DNA of 33,919 nucleotides from Azospirillum isscasi (GCF_030849505.1 NZ_JAUJFI010000053.1:1-33919), one strand, 5' to 3'; positions 24,982 to 33,919 are shown, numbered from the stretch's first letter. Notes: generated by a model from the sequence alone, not told the origin. Numbers and translations are program-made.

Positions 24982-26094
24982 ATGGCCAAGACCAAATCTT
25001 CAGCCACCAAAAACCCAAAAAACAAATTTCCGAAGACCGAGTTGCGGGGGTGCCTGCGCCACAAGGCACGCAGCCTTGCCGTCATCACCGCCATCTCTGC
25101 CCGGGTGCTGGCCCGCCGCGCCCTCGGCAAACCGCTGGTGCCGGAGTGGAGTTCGCATTTTGAAATCGGGAACCTGTTCTGGCGCGCGCAGTTCAACCAC
25201 GCCTTCGCGCTCGGGGACATGGCCGAGGCCCGCGCCTACTTCGACAGTCTGGTTCCCATCCTGGACCGGGCTCCCGACGTCGGTATCCGGGCCAGCCGGC
25301 CCGGCGAGCCGCCCGGCGACTGGTTCATCCCACGCACGGTCAGGGGCGAGACCACCCTGCTCTACCTCCACGGCGGCGGCTACAGCTTCTACGCCGCGGT
25401 GACCCGCCAGTTCATCGCCATGTTGGCCGACACGCTCGGCCTTCCCATCTTCACCCCCGACTACCGCCTGACGCCCGAGCATCCGCACCCGGCGCAGATC
25501 GAGGACGCGCTGGATGCCTACCGGTTCCTGCTCGCCCAGGGGATCGACCCGTCCCGTCTCGTCGTGTGCGGGGATTCCGCGGGCGGCCATCTCATGCTGA
25601 TGCTGCTCGTCAGGCTGCGCGAATCCGGACTGCCGCAGCCGGTGGCCGGAATCGGCCTCAGCCCATGGACCGATGTCGGGCGGCGGGGCGCCAGCCAGTT
25701 CGGCAACGACCGCTACGATCTGGTGCAGGGCTACATGACGCTGCGGTTCGCGGCGTGGCTGAAGGGCGACGGCGGATTCGGCGACGCCGAACTGTCCCCC
25801 ATCGCCCAGGATCTGCGGGGGCTGGCGCCGCTCTACCTCCAGGCCGGTGGGCGGGAGATCCTCGTCGACATGATCCGCGACTTCGCCGCGACCGCCCGGA
25901 CCCAGGGCGCGCGGGTGCGGCTGGATGTCTGGGAACACATGACGCACGAGTTCCAGGCGCATGGCGAGGAGCTTCCCGAAAGCCGGGAGGCGCTGGGGCG
26001 TCTGGCGGACGCGATCCGATGGGCGGTCGCTCCGGAGGGTGGACGGAGCGGTTTTCCGCCCACCCATCGAACCGAGGTGGACAGCCTGACGTAA
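24982..26094 (+). CDS. Alpha/beta hydrolase, HSL (lipase/acetylesterase) family
   Basis: A 370-residue esterase of the hormone-sensitive-lipase group. The oxyanion-hole motif is HGGGY (130–134), the nucleophile is S199 in GDSAGG, the acid is probably D296 and the base is H322 in EHMTHEF, so the triad is complete. Substrates in this family are short- to medium-chain acyl esters; the natural one cannot be told. No classical signal peptide was seen. A Lys/Asn-rich N-terminus (1–30) is followed by a basic helix that may touch the membrane. The first 20 codons are much richer in A than the rest. A ribosome site (CGGAG) lies about 6 nt before the ATG. It diverges from the AraC-type gene. Confidence 0.87.
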   Translation: MAKTKSSATKNPKNKFPKTELRGCLRHKARSLAVITAISARVLARRALGKPLVPEWSSHFEIGNLFWRAQFNHAFALGDMAEARAYFDSLVPILDRAPDVGIRASRPGEPPGDWFIPRTVRGETTLLYLHGGGYSFYAAVTRQFIAMLADTLGLPIFTPDYRLTPEHPHPAQIEDALDAYRFLLAQGIDPSRLVVCGDSAGGHLMLMLLVRLRESGLPQPVAGIGLSPWTDVGRRGASQFGNDRYDLVQGYMTLRFAAWLKGDGGFGDAELSPIAQDLRGLAPLYLQAGGREILVDMIRDFAATARTQGARVRLDVWEHMTHEFQAHGEELPESREALGRLADAIRWAVAPEGGRSGFPPTHRTEVDSLT

Positions 26095-26114
26095 GCACGG
26101 GCATCGCCCTGCAC

Positions 26115-26142
26115 CGGCCCGTCCGCTGCCGCGGACGGGCCG
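26115..26142. terminator. Bidirectional hairpin between the esterase and adhesin genes
   Basis: A perfect 12-bp stem, CGGCCCGTCCGC (26115–26126) with GCGGACGGGCCG (26131–26142), is closed by a TGCC loop. It lies in the 55-bp gap between two convergent genes. No T tract follows on either strand, but the stem strength and position support termination of both. Confidence 0.7.
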
Positions 26143-26149
26143 ATCCGCG

Positions 26150-29100
26150 TCAGGAGAACCAGCGGGCGGCGTCGCCGGTCTGACCGACGATGGTGACGCT
26201 CACGCCCGGACGCAGGTCGAGCACGGTGTTGCCGTTGACCACCCGTGCCGACGCGACCACGCTCTTGAGGTCGAGCGAGGGATCGAACAGCGCCAGCCGG
26301 TCGGTGCCGGCGGTGAAATCCATCACCGCCGCGCCGCCGGAGAAACCACCGAAGGCGAAGGTGTCCGCCCCCTCGCCGCCCCACGCCGTGTCGGCACCCT
26401 GGTCGAGGAACAGCAGGTCGTCCCCCGCCCCGCCGGCCAGCGCGTCGTCCCCGGCGCCACCGAACAGCGTGTCGTTGCCGTCCTCGCCGTAGAGCGTGTC
26501 GTTCCCCGCCCCGCCGTCGGCCAGGTCGTTGCCCGTCCCCAGCGCCAGGATGTCGGTGCCGGCCCCGCCGAACAGCGTGTCGTCACCCTCCTGGCCGAAC
26601 AGCGTGTCGTCGCCGTCGCCACCATCGGCGATGTCCGCACCGGCGCCGAGCGCCATAATGTCCTCGCCCTCCTGGCCGAACAGCGCGTCGTTCCCGTCGC
26701 CGCCGAACACGCTGTCGTTTCCGGAGCCGCCGAACAGCGCGTCGTCGCCGCCCTCGCCGATCAGAACGTCGTTGCCCGTACCGCCGCCCATCGTGTCCCG
26801 GCCCGCACCGCCGCCCATCGTGTCGTTGTCGGCGCCGCCGTCCATCAGGTCGTCGCCCTCGCCGCCGTTCATCAGGTCGTCGCCGGCATCGCCGTACAGC
26901 GTGTCGTTGCCGAGCGTGCTGGCCACCGTGTCGTTGCCGCCGCCGCCCGACAGGAGGTCGTTGCCGGGGCCGAGGATGATCGATTGGCTGCTGGCGTCGC
27001 CATAGACCACCTGGTTGCCCTCGCCGCCGGTCAGCGTCGCCGAACCGATCACCGCGGCGAAGGTCACCCGGTCGAGCTGGATGGTCAGCGGACCGGCGGC
27101 CCCGGTCGTGTCGATGACCAGGGCCGTGGGTGCGCTGGACTCCTGCGCCGCTCCGGTGACCCGCACCGCCGCCCCCGGCGTGCCGGGCGCGGTGAAGGCG
27201 AGCGTGCGCAGCAGGAGGGATGCCTGCTGCGGCAGCGCCTTCAGGAAGCTGGTGCCGCCGCCGGCCAGATCGGAACGCGACGCCGATCCCGTCGCCGTGC
27301 GCGTCTCGATCTCGCGGATCAGGTCGGTCTGCGTCTGGGAAGCCCCCTCACGGGTCGCCGGACCGCTCGCCGTCACGCCGACGCCGGTCGGCAGGCCGAC
27401 CTGAAGCGTGGTCGTCACCACCGGCAGGCCGGTGGCCGGATCGGTCACCGTCTCCTGGACCAGCGGCACGTCGGCCAGTCCGGTGTTCTGGGTGCCGGGG
27501 TCCTCGACACGGCCATGGGTGGGCGCCTGGACCACCACCGTGCTGACGGCCCTCCCATTGGCCTGCGAGACCAGCGTCTCGACCTGGGCGCCGTCCACCA
27601 GCATCCCAGCGTCCTTCGTTGCGGTCGCCGTCCCGGCGGCGGACGGGTTGCCCGCCGCATCGGTCAGCGTAACCGACAGGGACAGCGTGCCGTTGGCCAG
27701 GCCGGAGACGTCGAGTCCGCCGACCGTGCCGCTCGGGCCGATGAGCGTCCCCGTCCCAGTCAGCGGGCTGCCGCCGCCCGAGGAGGCGAGCGTCCAGCGG
27801 TAGGCCGCCCCGGTCTCGCCGCCGGAGATGACGAAGCCGACGCTGGCCTGCCCGGCACGATCGATGGTCCCGCCGCTGAAAGCCACCGATGGCGCCGCCG
27901 GGGCGACGGTGTCCACGACGACCGACCGGGCGCCGGATGCCGGACCGGTGTTGCCCGCCGCATCGGTCGCCCGCGCGGTGAAGGCGTGGGTGCCGTCCGC
28001 CAGCGGAGTCGCGCCGAGGTCGGCGACCCAGGCACCCTGGGCGTCGGCGGTAACCGTCACCAGCTCCGTCCCGGTGTCGGACAGGACGACGCGGCTGTTG
28101 GCCTCGGCGGTGCCGCGGACGAACAGCTTGTTGCGGTTGGTGAGCGTCACCGGAACCGTGCCGGAGGCGTCGGTGCTGACCGTGGTGATCGCCGGGCTGC
28201 CCGGCGGCGTGCGGTCCACCATCGGCAGCGTCAGCGTGCCGGTCGCCGGGGTGGTGACTCCGTCGCTCACGGTCACCGCGACCGTCGCCGTGGAGAACGC
28301 GCCTCCGGTGATCCGCAGGTTGGCCAGGGTCGCGTTCACGTCGGCGACCGAACCGATGATGGTGAGCGTGCCATCGCCCGCCGTCGCGACGGATGCCTGC
28401 CCCGCCGCCGTGGCCCCAAGGGCCGCCTGGGCCGGGACCAGCGTCACCGTCACCGCCCCGCTGTCGGGATCGGCGACCTCGATGCCGGTCAATGCCGCGG
28501 CGATGCCCTGACCGAGGGTGACCGGCTGCGGAAGGGTCAGCGTCGGGGCGATCAGCGTCGGCGGATCGGCGATGGCCACCGCGATGGTCGCCTCGGCGTC
28601 GGTCGTCAGCGTGCCGAGGTCGCTGGTCGTCATCCGGATCGTCCCGGACGTCTGGCCTTGCGCGCCCGTGAAGGTCAGGGTCGCCAGCGTGGCCGTGATG
28701 TCGGCCTGCGTGCCGAGCAGGCGCCAGGCTCCCGCGGACGGCTGCGTCAGGGTCAGCCCGCCCTGCGCGGTCAGCGCCAGAGCGCCGCCAGCCGGGGTCA
28801 GCGTGACCTGCAGCGTCGGGCTGTCGTAATCGCCGACCGACAGGCCCGGCACCGCCGCCGCCACGCCGGCGACCACCGACAGGGTGGCGGGCGCGGTCTG
28901 CTCCGGCGACGACAGCACGCCGATGACCAGGAGGTTGTCGGCGTCGGGGGTGAGGGGCTGGTCGTCGGTCGCCTCGAACCGGATCGACGCGCTGGTGACG
29001 TTGCGCGACGCGGTGAACTCCAATTGCTGGAGGGTCCGGTTCACGTCGTCCAGCGTACCGGTCAGCCGGATCTTGCCGTTGCCGAGGTCGTTCGCCGTGG

Positions 29101-32100
29101 CGGCTCCGTAGAGCGGCAGCGTGAGGGTTCCGTTGGCCGGCGTCAGCACGACGGTCATGGTGCCGCCGTCGACGTCCGTAATCTCCAGCCCCAGCACCTC
29201 GGTGGACGTGCCGGCGATCAGGGTCGGGCTGCTCGGCAGCACGATGGCCGGCGGCGACTGGATGGCGATGGCGAGGGCGCCCGACGCATCGGGGGTCGAC
29301 GGATCGCCATCAGCCACCGTCACCGCGACGCTGCCCGCCGTCCGGCCCTGGGAGCCGGTGAAGACCAGCGAGGCCAGGGTCGTGTTGACGTCGGCCACGC
29401 TGCCGCTGACCGTGACGGTGCCGTCATCGGCGGTGCCGACGCTGGCCGGCCCGGCAAGGACGAGGCCACCGTTGCCCGGGGTCAGCGTCACCGTCACGGT
29501 GGCGCTGTCGCCGTCCATCACCGACAGCCCGGCGATGGCCGCGGCTGTCCCCGCCACCACCGTCTGGGCGCCCGGAAGGGTCAGCTTCGGGTCGATCGGG
29601 TCCTCGTTGCGGATGGTCCCCGACGTGGACGCCGTCTCGATCGCCGTCGCGGCGACGGACGGGTTGGACAGGGTGACGGTGAAGGTCTCGTCCGGTTCGA
29701 TGTCCGTGTCGCCCGCCACCTGGATGGTGACGGTCTTCGTCGCCTCGCCATCGGCGAAGGTGACGGTGCCCGAGGGCAGCGTCCCGCCGAAGTCGGCGGC
29801 GTCGAGCGTGCCGCCCCCGGTTCCCATGCCGGCCGCGACCGTCCAGCCGACCGTCAGGACTCCGCTCGTGTTGCCGGCGCGGGTAACGGTGAAGGTGAAA
29901 GCGGTGGAGCCGGTGTCGCCTTCGCGCTTGTCGGCGTCGGCCGCGGCGATGGCGAGGCGCGACGGCACGACCACGGCCACCTGGGCGGTGCTGATCTGCT
30001 GCTGAAGGTTGGCGCCGGTGAAGGCGGTGACCGCTTCCGACACGTCGCCGGCGGCGGCGGAACTGCGCAACTGGTCGGCCGCCGTGCCCTGCGCCACCAC
30101 CTGGGCCTGGGCCATCTGGGTCAGCCCTTCGATGCCACCGCTGTTGGTCGTGCCGGCGGTGACCACCGCGCCGTTCGACGCGGCGATGATGTTGGCCGCG
30201 CCGCTCGTCACCGCGCTCAACTTCGCGGTGTCCACGGCCCCGATGCGGGCGCCGGCGGCGGCCAGGATGGCGGCCAGGACGGCGGGGTCCGCAAGGTCGA
30301 TCGTGCCACCCGCCGGCACGGCCTTGATGGCGTCGGCGATGGCGCCGACCAGCGCCCGCCCGATCACGCCGCTGGCCCGCGGCGTGCCGACCACCACACC
30401 GGCGAGCACGGCGCTGCCCTGGACGATCACGTTCGCGACGCTGGCGGCGGCGGCCTGCGTCTTCAGCGCGGCCGCGATGGCCGCGGCGTCCGCCCCCGTC
30501 GTGGTCACCGCCACGATGGGATCGTAGGTGAGCAGGTCGAGGCCGGCGTCGAGCCCAAGCTTGCTCTTCAGCTCGGTCGCCGCCGCGGCGATCTGGGCGT
30601 CGGTGCCGGCGAGGCCCGCCATTCCCATGACGATGGTGGTCAGCGGCGTGATGACGGACGCCGAGCCCGGCGCCTCGTAGACGCCGGTGAAGGCGAGGTT
30701 GGTCGAGATGTCGGTGCCGCCCATCATGACGATCGGGCCCGAGCCGCCCTGGATCGACCAGCTTCCCACCGCGTTGGTGGTCCCGAACGCCTCGCCGCTG
30801 TCGAACTCGCCGTTGGCGTTGGCGTCGGCGAACACCGTGGCGCCGGAGATGTAGCCGTCGATGGCGTGACCGCCGCGGACGTTGACCAGCACATTGCCGG
30901 TGGACGGCGCCGCGGCGCCGAAGGTGAGGTTGGTGACGGTGTTGCCGGCGCTGTCGCGAATCTGCGCGCCGTTCAGATCGATGGCGCCGGCGATGGCGAT
31001 GCCGTCGGTGTCAAGATCGTCCGCGGCGATGGCGTAGCGGAACACCAGCTTGCCGGAGTCCGTGCGAAGGAATGTGGCGTAGCGGGTCTGGGTCCCGATG
31101 GTCAGCGCCAGCCGGGGGGTGCCGGTGCCGGAAACGCTGACCGCGTCGCTGAAGGCGACGGTGACGTCCAGGGTGTCGCCGCGCGCCGCCAGATAGCGCC
31201 GGGAGGCCGGGCCGGTCACCGTCGTGATGGTGGCGGCGCGGTCGTCGTTGAGGATGGTGCCCAGCGCCGAGCCGCTTTCCACCGTGATCTTGGCATCGGC
31301 CACCGTGGTCGTCGGGGAGAAGAGCAGGATCCGGAATTGCTCGTTGCCTTCGACCAGCCGGTCGCCGCTGACCGGAACGCTGACGGTCTTGCTGGTTTCG
31401 CCCGCGGCGAAAGTGACGGTGCCGCTGGGCAGCGTGCCGCCGAAGTCCGAAGCGTCGGCGAGGCTGCCGCTCAGCCCGACGGTGTCGACCTGCCATTTGA
31501 CCGTGGTGGCGCCCGACGTGTCGCCACGCCGGGTGATCGTGTAGACGAGGCTGGTCGAGCCGCTGTTGCCCTCCGCTCCGGACAGGCTGGACGGCGTGAT
31601 GCTCAGCCACTGGACCGGGGTCAGGCTGATCGTCACCGCGCGGCCGACCAGATTGGTTCCGTCGGATACGGCGTAGTTGAAGGAGCCGGCGGCCCCGGTG
31701 GTGCCGAAGGGCGGCGTGTAGACCACCGCGGCCAGTTGGTCCGGCGTCAGCGTATCGCCGACGGCGAGCACCGTGCCGTCGAAGCGCTGGAGCGTTCCGA
31801 CGGTGGGCAGGCCGGTGACCGTGATGGTCAGCGGATCGCCTTCCGGATCGACCGGCTTGTCGATGGACAGGCCGACGCGGCTGGAGTTCTGGTCGATGGC
31901 GACCCGCTTGGCCTCCTGCACCGCCGGGGCGGTGTTGACGCCCCTGACCGTGATGGTCAGCGTTGCCGTGGCGGTCGCGCCGCTCCGGTCGGCAACGGTG
32001 TAGCTGACCGTCTCCTCCCGGGTCTGGCCGAAGAGCAGCGTGCCGTAGGCGCCGGTCGGGTCGAAGCTGTATCCGCCATCGGCGTTCAGCGTCAGCTTCC

Positions 32101-33919
32101 CGCCACCGGCCAGAGCAATAGCCTTGCCGACGTTGGCGGCGCTGCCGGCCACCGCGCTGACGACCAGCCGGTCGCCGGCATCGGGGTCGGCGTCGTTGGC
32201 GAGCACGCCGCTGGCCGCCGTCACCGTGACGGGGGTGAGCCTGTCGGTGGCGCCCGCGTCGTTCTTCGCGACCGGCGTGTCGTTGACGTCGGCGACCTGG
32301 ATGGTCAGCAGATCCGAGATCGCGGCGCCGGAGGAATCGGTGGCGGTGATGAGCACCGTCCGGGTACCGACGTCGGCGTTGCCCGGCGTGCCGGACAGCC
32401 GCCGGGTGGCCGCGTCGAAGCTGAGCCAGCCGGGCAGCGCCGAGCCGTCGCCGTTGGCCGCGCTCAGGGTGAGGCTGTCGCCGGTGTCGGCGTCGGTGAA
32501 GGCGCCTGCCGGAACCGTGTAGGCAAAGACCTGTCCCTGGTCCACGGCCCGGGTGCCGAGCGCATGGGCCAGCACCGGGCGGTCGTTGAGCGACAGGGCG
32601 CTGAGGCTGGTGGCGGTGTCCGTGGACGACGCGCCCTCCGCATCGGTGACCGTCACGGTGAAGGCGGTGGCCTCCAGGCCGCCCGGTGCCGTGCGGTTGG
32701 CCGCCGGCTGGAAATCGAGCAGCCGCAGGGCGGCCTGGGCCGCCGCCGCGGAGTCGGCGGTCAGGCTGTAGGTGCCGGACGCGGATTTGGTGAAGCCGCT
32801 GGCGTCCAGGCTCGCCTGGGTGAAGGTCCCGGTGACGTCGCCGACCGTGCCGGCTGTGCCGCGCACCGTCACCACGACGGCCTGGGCCTGGGCGGCCTGG
32901 GCGTCCGAGACGGTCATGGTGGCGAAGGGCCGGCGGCTCGCGGTGTCGTCGACCGGCTGGCCGGCTGCGGCACCACCGATGACGGGGGCCGTGTTGCCGA
33001 GCGGAATCCGGGTATCGATGGCATAGCCGACCGACGTTGCGACAGCCGCCGGAGCGTTGCCGGCGGTATCGCTCCAGCCCGTGGCAACGGTGATCCGGCT
33101 GTCGGAAGCGGCCGTTTCCACGTCCGGGGTCAGGGTGGCGGTGTAAACCAACCCGCCGCTGCCGGGCATGACGGACAGGTTCGACAACGTGCCGTTCGGT
33201 GTGGTGACGGACGAGGCGGAAAAGCCGACCGGCGCTTCGCTGAAGGTAAAGGTGACGGTTGCCGTCTCCCCAACCCCGAGCGTCGTCCTGCTCAGCGCTA
33301 TGACAACGGACGGTGTTCCGGTGTCGATGGTCACGGTCAGCGCGGACGAGGCCGTGGAGGTGTTGCCCGCCGCATCGGTCACCGTCGCGGTCAGGCTGTG
33401 CGCACCATCGCCCAGCGAGGCCGTGGTGACCGTCCAGGCGCCCGCCGCCGCGGCCGTCGCCGTGCCCACCGCGGTGGCGCCCTCGTAGAGCACCACCACC
33501 CCCGCCTCGCCCACCGTCCCGGTGATCGCCGGCGTCGCCACGTTGGTCAGCGTGTCGGCGGTCGAACCGCTGTTCGACACCGCCGCCAGGGCCAGCCCGG
33601 TCGGGGCCGAAGCACCCGTATCGATGGTCACGGTCAGCGCCGCAGAAGCGGACGACGTGTTGCCTGCCGCATCGGTCACCGTCGCGGTCAGGCTGTGCGC
33701 ACCATCGCCCAGCGAGGCCGTGGTGGCCGTCCAGGCGCCCGCCGCCGCGGCCGTTGCTGTCCCGACAGCCGTCGCGCCCTGGTAGAGCACCACCACCCCC
33801 GCCTCGCCCACCGTCCCGGTGATCGCCGGCGTCGCCACGCGGGTCAGCGTGTCGGCGGTCGAACCGCTGTTCGACACCGCCGCCAGGGCCAAGCCCGACG
33901 GAGCGCTTGCTCCGCTGTC
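26150..33919 (-). CDS. Giant type I-secreted RTX/Ig-like adhesin, C-terminal part (5' end outside window)
   Basis: An open frame running from beyond the right edge to a stop at 26150; 2,589 residues are visible and the start is not. Numbering from position 33892, the order is: two 99-residue Ig-like repeats (1–192), a further Ig-like domain (193–298), cadherin/VCBS-like domains (about 300–760), Calx-beta (762–884), an Ala-rich helical region with an ITPLTTIV segment (about 1000–1308), a second Calx-beta (1310–1431), four domains of about 115 residues (1433–1885), another Ig-like domain (about 1890–2000), RTX nonapeptides (2296–2515) and an end domain (2516–2580). There is no cysteine-rich or sortase feature. 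This is the layout of surface or biofilm adhesins exported by a type I system using the C-terminal signal, with calcium-driven folding outside the cell. No secretion genes lie on this side; they may lie beyond the right edge. Confidence 0.88.
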   Translation of the reverse strand, partial: DSGASAPSGLALAAVSNSGSTADTLTRVATPAITGTVGEAGVVVLYQGATAVGTATAAAAGAWTATTASLGDGAHSLTATVTDAAGNTSSASAALTVTIDTGASAPTGLALAAVSNSGSTADTLTNVATPAITGTVGEAGVVVLYEGATAVGTATAAAAGAWTVTTASLGDGAHSLTATVTDAAGNTSTASSALTVTIDTGTPSVVIALSRTTLGVGETATVTFTFSEAPVGFSASSVTTPNGTLSNLSVMPGSGGLVYTATLTPDVETAASDSRITVATGWSDTAGNAPAAVATSVGYAIDTRIPLGNTAPVIGGAAAGQPVDDTASRRPFATMTVSDAQAAQAQAVVVTVRGTAGTVGDVTGTFTQASLDASGFTKSASGTYSLTADSAAAAQAALRLLDFQPAANRTAPGGLEATAFTVTVTDAEGASSTDTATSLSALSLNDRPVLAHALGTRAVDQGQVFAYTVPAGAFTDADTGDSLTLSAANGDGSALPGWLSFDAATRRLSGTPGNADVGTRTVLITATDSSGAAISDLLTIQVADVNDTPVAKNDAGATDRLTPVTVTAASGVLANDADPDAGDRLVVSAVAGSAANVGKAIALAGGGKLTLNADGGYSFDPTGAYGTLLFGQTREETVSYTVADRSGATATATLTITVRGVNTAPAVQEAKRVAIDQNSSRVGLSIDKPVDPEGDPLTITVTGLPTVGTLQRFDGTVLAVGDTLTPDQLAAVVYTPPFGTTGAAGSFNYAVSDGTNLVGRAVTISLTPVQWLSITPSSLSGAEGNSGSTSLVYTITRRGDTSGATTVKWQVDTVGLSGSLADASDFGGTLPSGTVTFAAGETSKTVSVPVSGDRLVEGNEQFRILLFSPTTTVADAKITVESGSALGTILNDDRAATITTVTGPASRRYLAARGDTLDVTVAFSDAVSVSGTGTPRLALTIGTQTRYATFLRTDSGKLVFRYAIAADDLDTDGIAIAGAIDLNGAQIRDSAGNTVTNLTFGAAAPSTGNVLVNVRGGHAIDGYISGATVFADANANGEFDSGEAFGTTNAVGSWSIQGGSGPIVMMGGTDISTNLAFTGVYEAPGSASVITPLTTIVMGMAGLAGTDAQIAAAATELKSKLGLDAGLDLLTYDPIVAVTTTGADAAAIAAALKTQAAAASVANVIVQGSAVLAGVVVGTPRASGVIGRALVGAIADAIKAVPAGGTIDLADPAVLAAILAAAGARIGAVDTAKLSAVTSGAANIIAASNGAVVTAGTTNSGGIEGLTQMAQAQVVAQGTAADQLRSSAAAGDVSEAVTAFTGANLQQQISTAQVAVVVPSRLAIAAADADKREGDTGSTAFTFTVTRAGNTSGVLTVGWTVAAGMGTGGGTLDAADFGGTLPSGTVTFADGEATKTVTIQVAGDTDIEPDETFTVTLSNPSVAATAIETASTSGTIRNEDPIDPKLTLPGAQTVVAGTAAAIAGLSVMDGDSATVTVTLTPGNGGLVLAGPASVGTADDGTVTVSGSVADVNTTLASLVFTGSQGRTAGSVAVTVADGDPSTPDASGALAIAIQSPPAIVLPSSPTLIAGTSTEVLGLEITDVDGGTMTVVLTPANGTLTLPLYGAATANDLGNGKIRLTGTLDDVNRTLQQLEFTASRNVTSASIRFEATDDQPLTPDADNLLVIGVLSSPEQTAPATLSVVAGVAAAVPGLSVGDYDSPTLQVTLTPAGGALALTAQGGLTLTQPSAGAWRLLGTQADITATLATLTFTGAQGQTSGTIRMTTSDLGTLTTDAEATIAVAIADPPTLIAPTLTLPQPVTLGQGIAAALTGIEVADPDSGAVTVTLVPAQAALGATAAGQASVATAGDGTLTIIGSVADVNATLANLRITGGAFSTATVAVTVSDGVTTPATGTLTLPMVDRTPPGSPAITTVSTDASGTVPVTLTNRNKLFVRGTAEANSRVVLSDTGTELVTVTADAQGAWVADLGATPLADGTHAFTARATDAAGNTGPASGARSVVVDTVAPAAPSVAFSGGTIDRAGQASVGFVISGGETGAAYRWTLASSGGGSPLTGTGTLIGPSGTVGGLDVSGLANGTLSLSVTLTDAAGNPSAAGTATATKDAGMLVDGAQVETLVSQANGRAVSTVVVQAPTHGRVEDPGTQNTGLADVPLVQETVTDPATGLPVVTTTLQVGLPTGVGVTASGPATREGASQTQTDLIREIETRTATGSASRSDLAGGGTSFLKALPQQASLLLRTLAFTAPGTPGAAVRVTGAAQESSAPTALVIDTTGAAGPLTIQLDRVTFAAVIGSATLTGGEGNQVVYGDASSQSIILGPGNDLLSGGGGNDTVASTLGNDTLYGDAGDDLMNGGEGDDLMDGGADNDTMGGGAGRDTMGGGTGNDVLIGEGGDDALFGGSGNDSVFGGDGNDALFGQEGEDIMALGAGADIADGGDGDDTLFGQEGDDTLFGGAGTDILALGTGNDLADGGAGNDTLYGEDGNDTLFGGAGDDALAGGAGDDLLFLDQGADTAWGGEGADTFAFGGFSGGAAVMDFTAGTDRLALFDPSLDLKSVVASARVVNGNTVLDLRPGVSVTIVGQTGDAARWFS
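26348..27007 (-). repeat. RTX calcium-binding nonapeptide array
   Basis: About two dozen GGxGxDxxx-type units (for example GGAGNDTLY, GGEGDDLMD) encode a parallel beta-roll that folds on binding calcium. Part of the array has a larger 36-residue period, with ALGAGADIADGG and ALGTGNDLADGG 36 residues apart. Plus-strand open frames here are shadows of the repeats. Confidence 0.92.
28238..29596 (-). repeat. Four tandem adhesin domains of about 115 residues
   Basis: Each unit shares a hydrophobic start with a GLSV/GLEI/GIEV-type strand, a DxDS/DxDG-like turn, a VTLTP or similar strand, ADVNxTLxxL or a variant, and a closing A(I/V)A strand. The units are clearly related in protein but well diverged in DNA, unlike the terminal Ig repeats. 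Their pattern suggests beta-sandwich extender domains. Confidence 0.75.
33317..33919 (-). repeat. Near-identical 297-bp tandem Ig-like repeats at the window edge
   Basis: Two units with a period of exactly 297 bp (99 codons) and the tail of a third. Protein motifs include GLALAAVSNSGSTADTLT, GAWT.TTASLGDGAHSLTA and TVTDAAGNTS. Stretches of about 50–60 bp are identical, separated by short blocks with clustered differences. More copies probably follow beyond 33919. Confidence 0.92.

Noticed and set aside
26348..27007. Regularly spaced short repeats that could suggest a CRISPR array
   Set aside because: The period follows RTX nonapeptide coding (multiples of 27 bp), in frame within a large gene, with no unique spacers and no cas genes.
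26190..33785. Numerous plus-strand open frames rich in Ser/Pro/Val within the adhesin region
   Set aside because: Antisense shadows of the repeat-containing adhesin gene; their apparent repeats mirror the RTX and Ig repeats.

Overview
The window is about 34 kb of very GC-rich DNA with almost gap-free coding. The gene order and protein types point to an alphaproteobacterium of the Rhodospirillales, most likely Azospirillum or a close relative. This is an inference from the PEPCK–chvI–chvG–hprK–rapZ–manX–ptsH–ptsI order and the protein sequences, not from a database search.

Layout. 1–2012: a gene-poor 5' stretch, then a secreted MepM-like M23 endopeptidase (+). 2035–4163: a minus-strand set of motA (flagellar stator), a FemAB-like GNAT acyltransferase and a 58-residue unknown protein, with no motB beside it. 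4448–7461: GTP-dependent PEP carboxykinase and a HugZ-like FMN-fold protein, both (−). 7727–14935: the envelope/central-carbon regulatory block (+): ChvI response regulator, ChvG sensor kinase, an unknown coiled-coil protein, short HPr kinase/phosphorylase, RapZ, EIIA-Man, HPr and Enzyme I. This is a regulatory phosphotransferase chain with no sugar permease. 15250–16164: a REC–GGDEF diguanylate cyclase preceded by an unusually structured leader.

16278–24000 is a 2-aminoethylphosphonate (AEP) island. It has a binding protein, an ATPase and a fused double permease for uptake. A LysR-type regulator lies on the opposite strand. PhnW (AEP:pyruvate transaminase) and PhnX (phosphonoacetaldehyde hydrolase) follow, then a DMT/EamA permease. 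Together they would import AEP and convert it to acetaldehyde, alanine and phosphate. 24025–26094: an AraC-type regulator diverging from an HSL-family esterase. 26150–33919: the C-terminal 2,589 residues of a giant type I-secreted RTX/Ig-like adhesin (−), whose 5' end lies beyond the right edge.

Main points for a second look: RapZ has lost its Walker A lysine (K to M); a 28-bp near-perfect palindrome of TetR-operator type sits upstream of the GGDEF gene with no TetR gene in the window; two overlapping hairpins follow it; a chain of ATGA-coupled five-codon mini-ORFs, made by 14-bp duplications, leads into the DMT permease gene; a 15-bp tandem duplication carries the ptsI stop codon in every unit; a palindromic LysR-type box covers the LysR start codon; and the adhesin has near-identical tandem Ig repeats with a mosaic of synonymous changes. 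No tRNA, rRNA, CRISPR array, insertion sequence or prophage gene was recognised.
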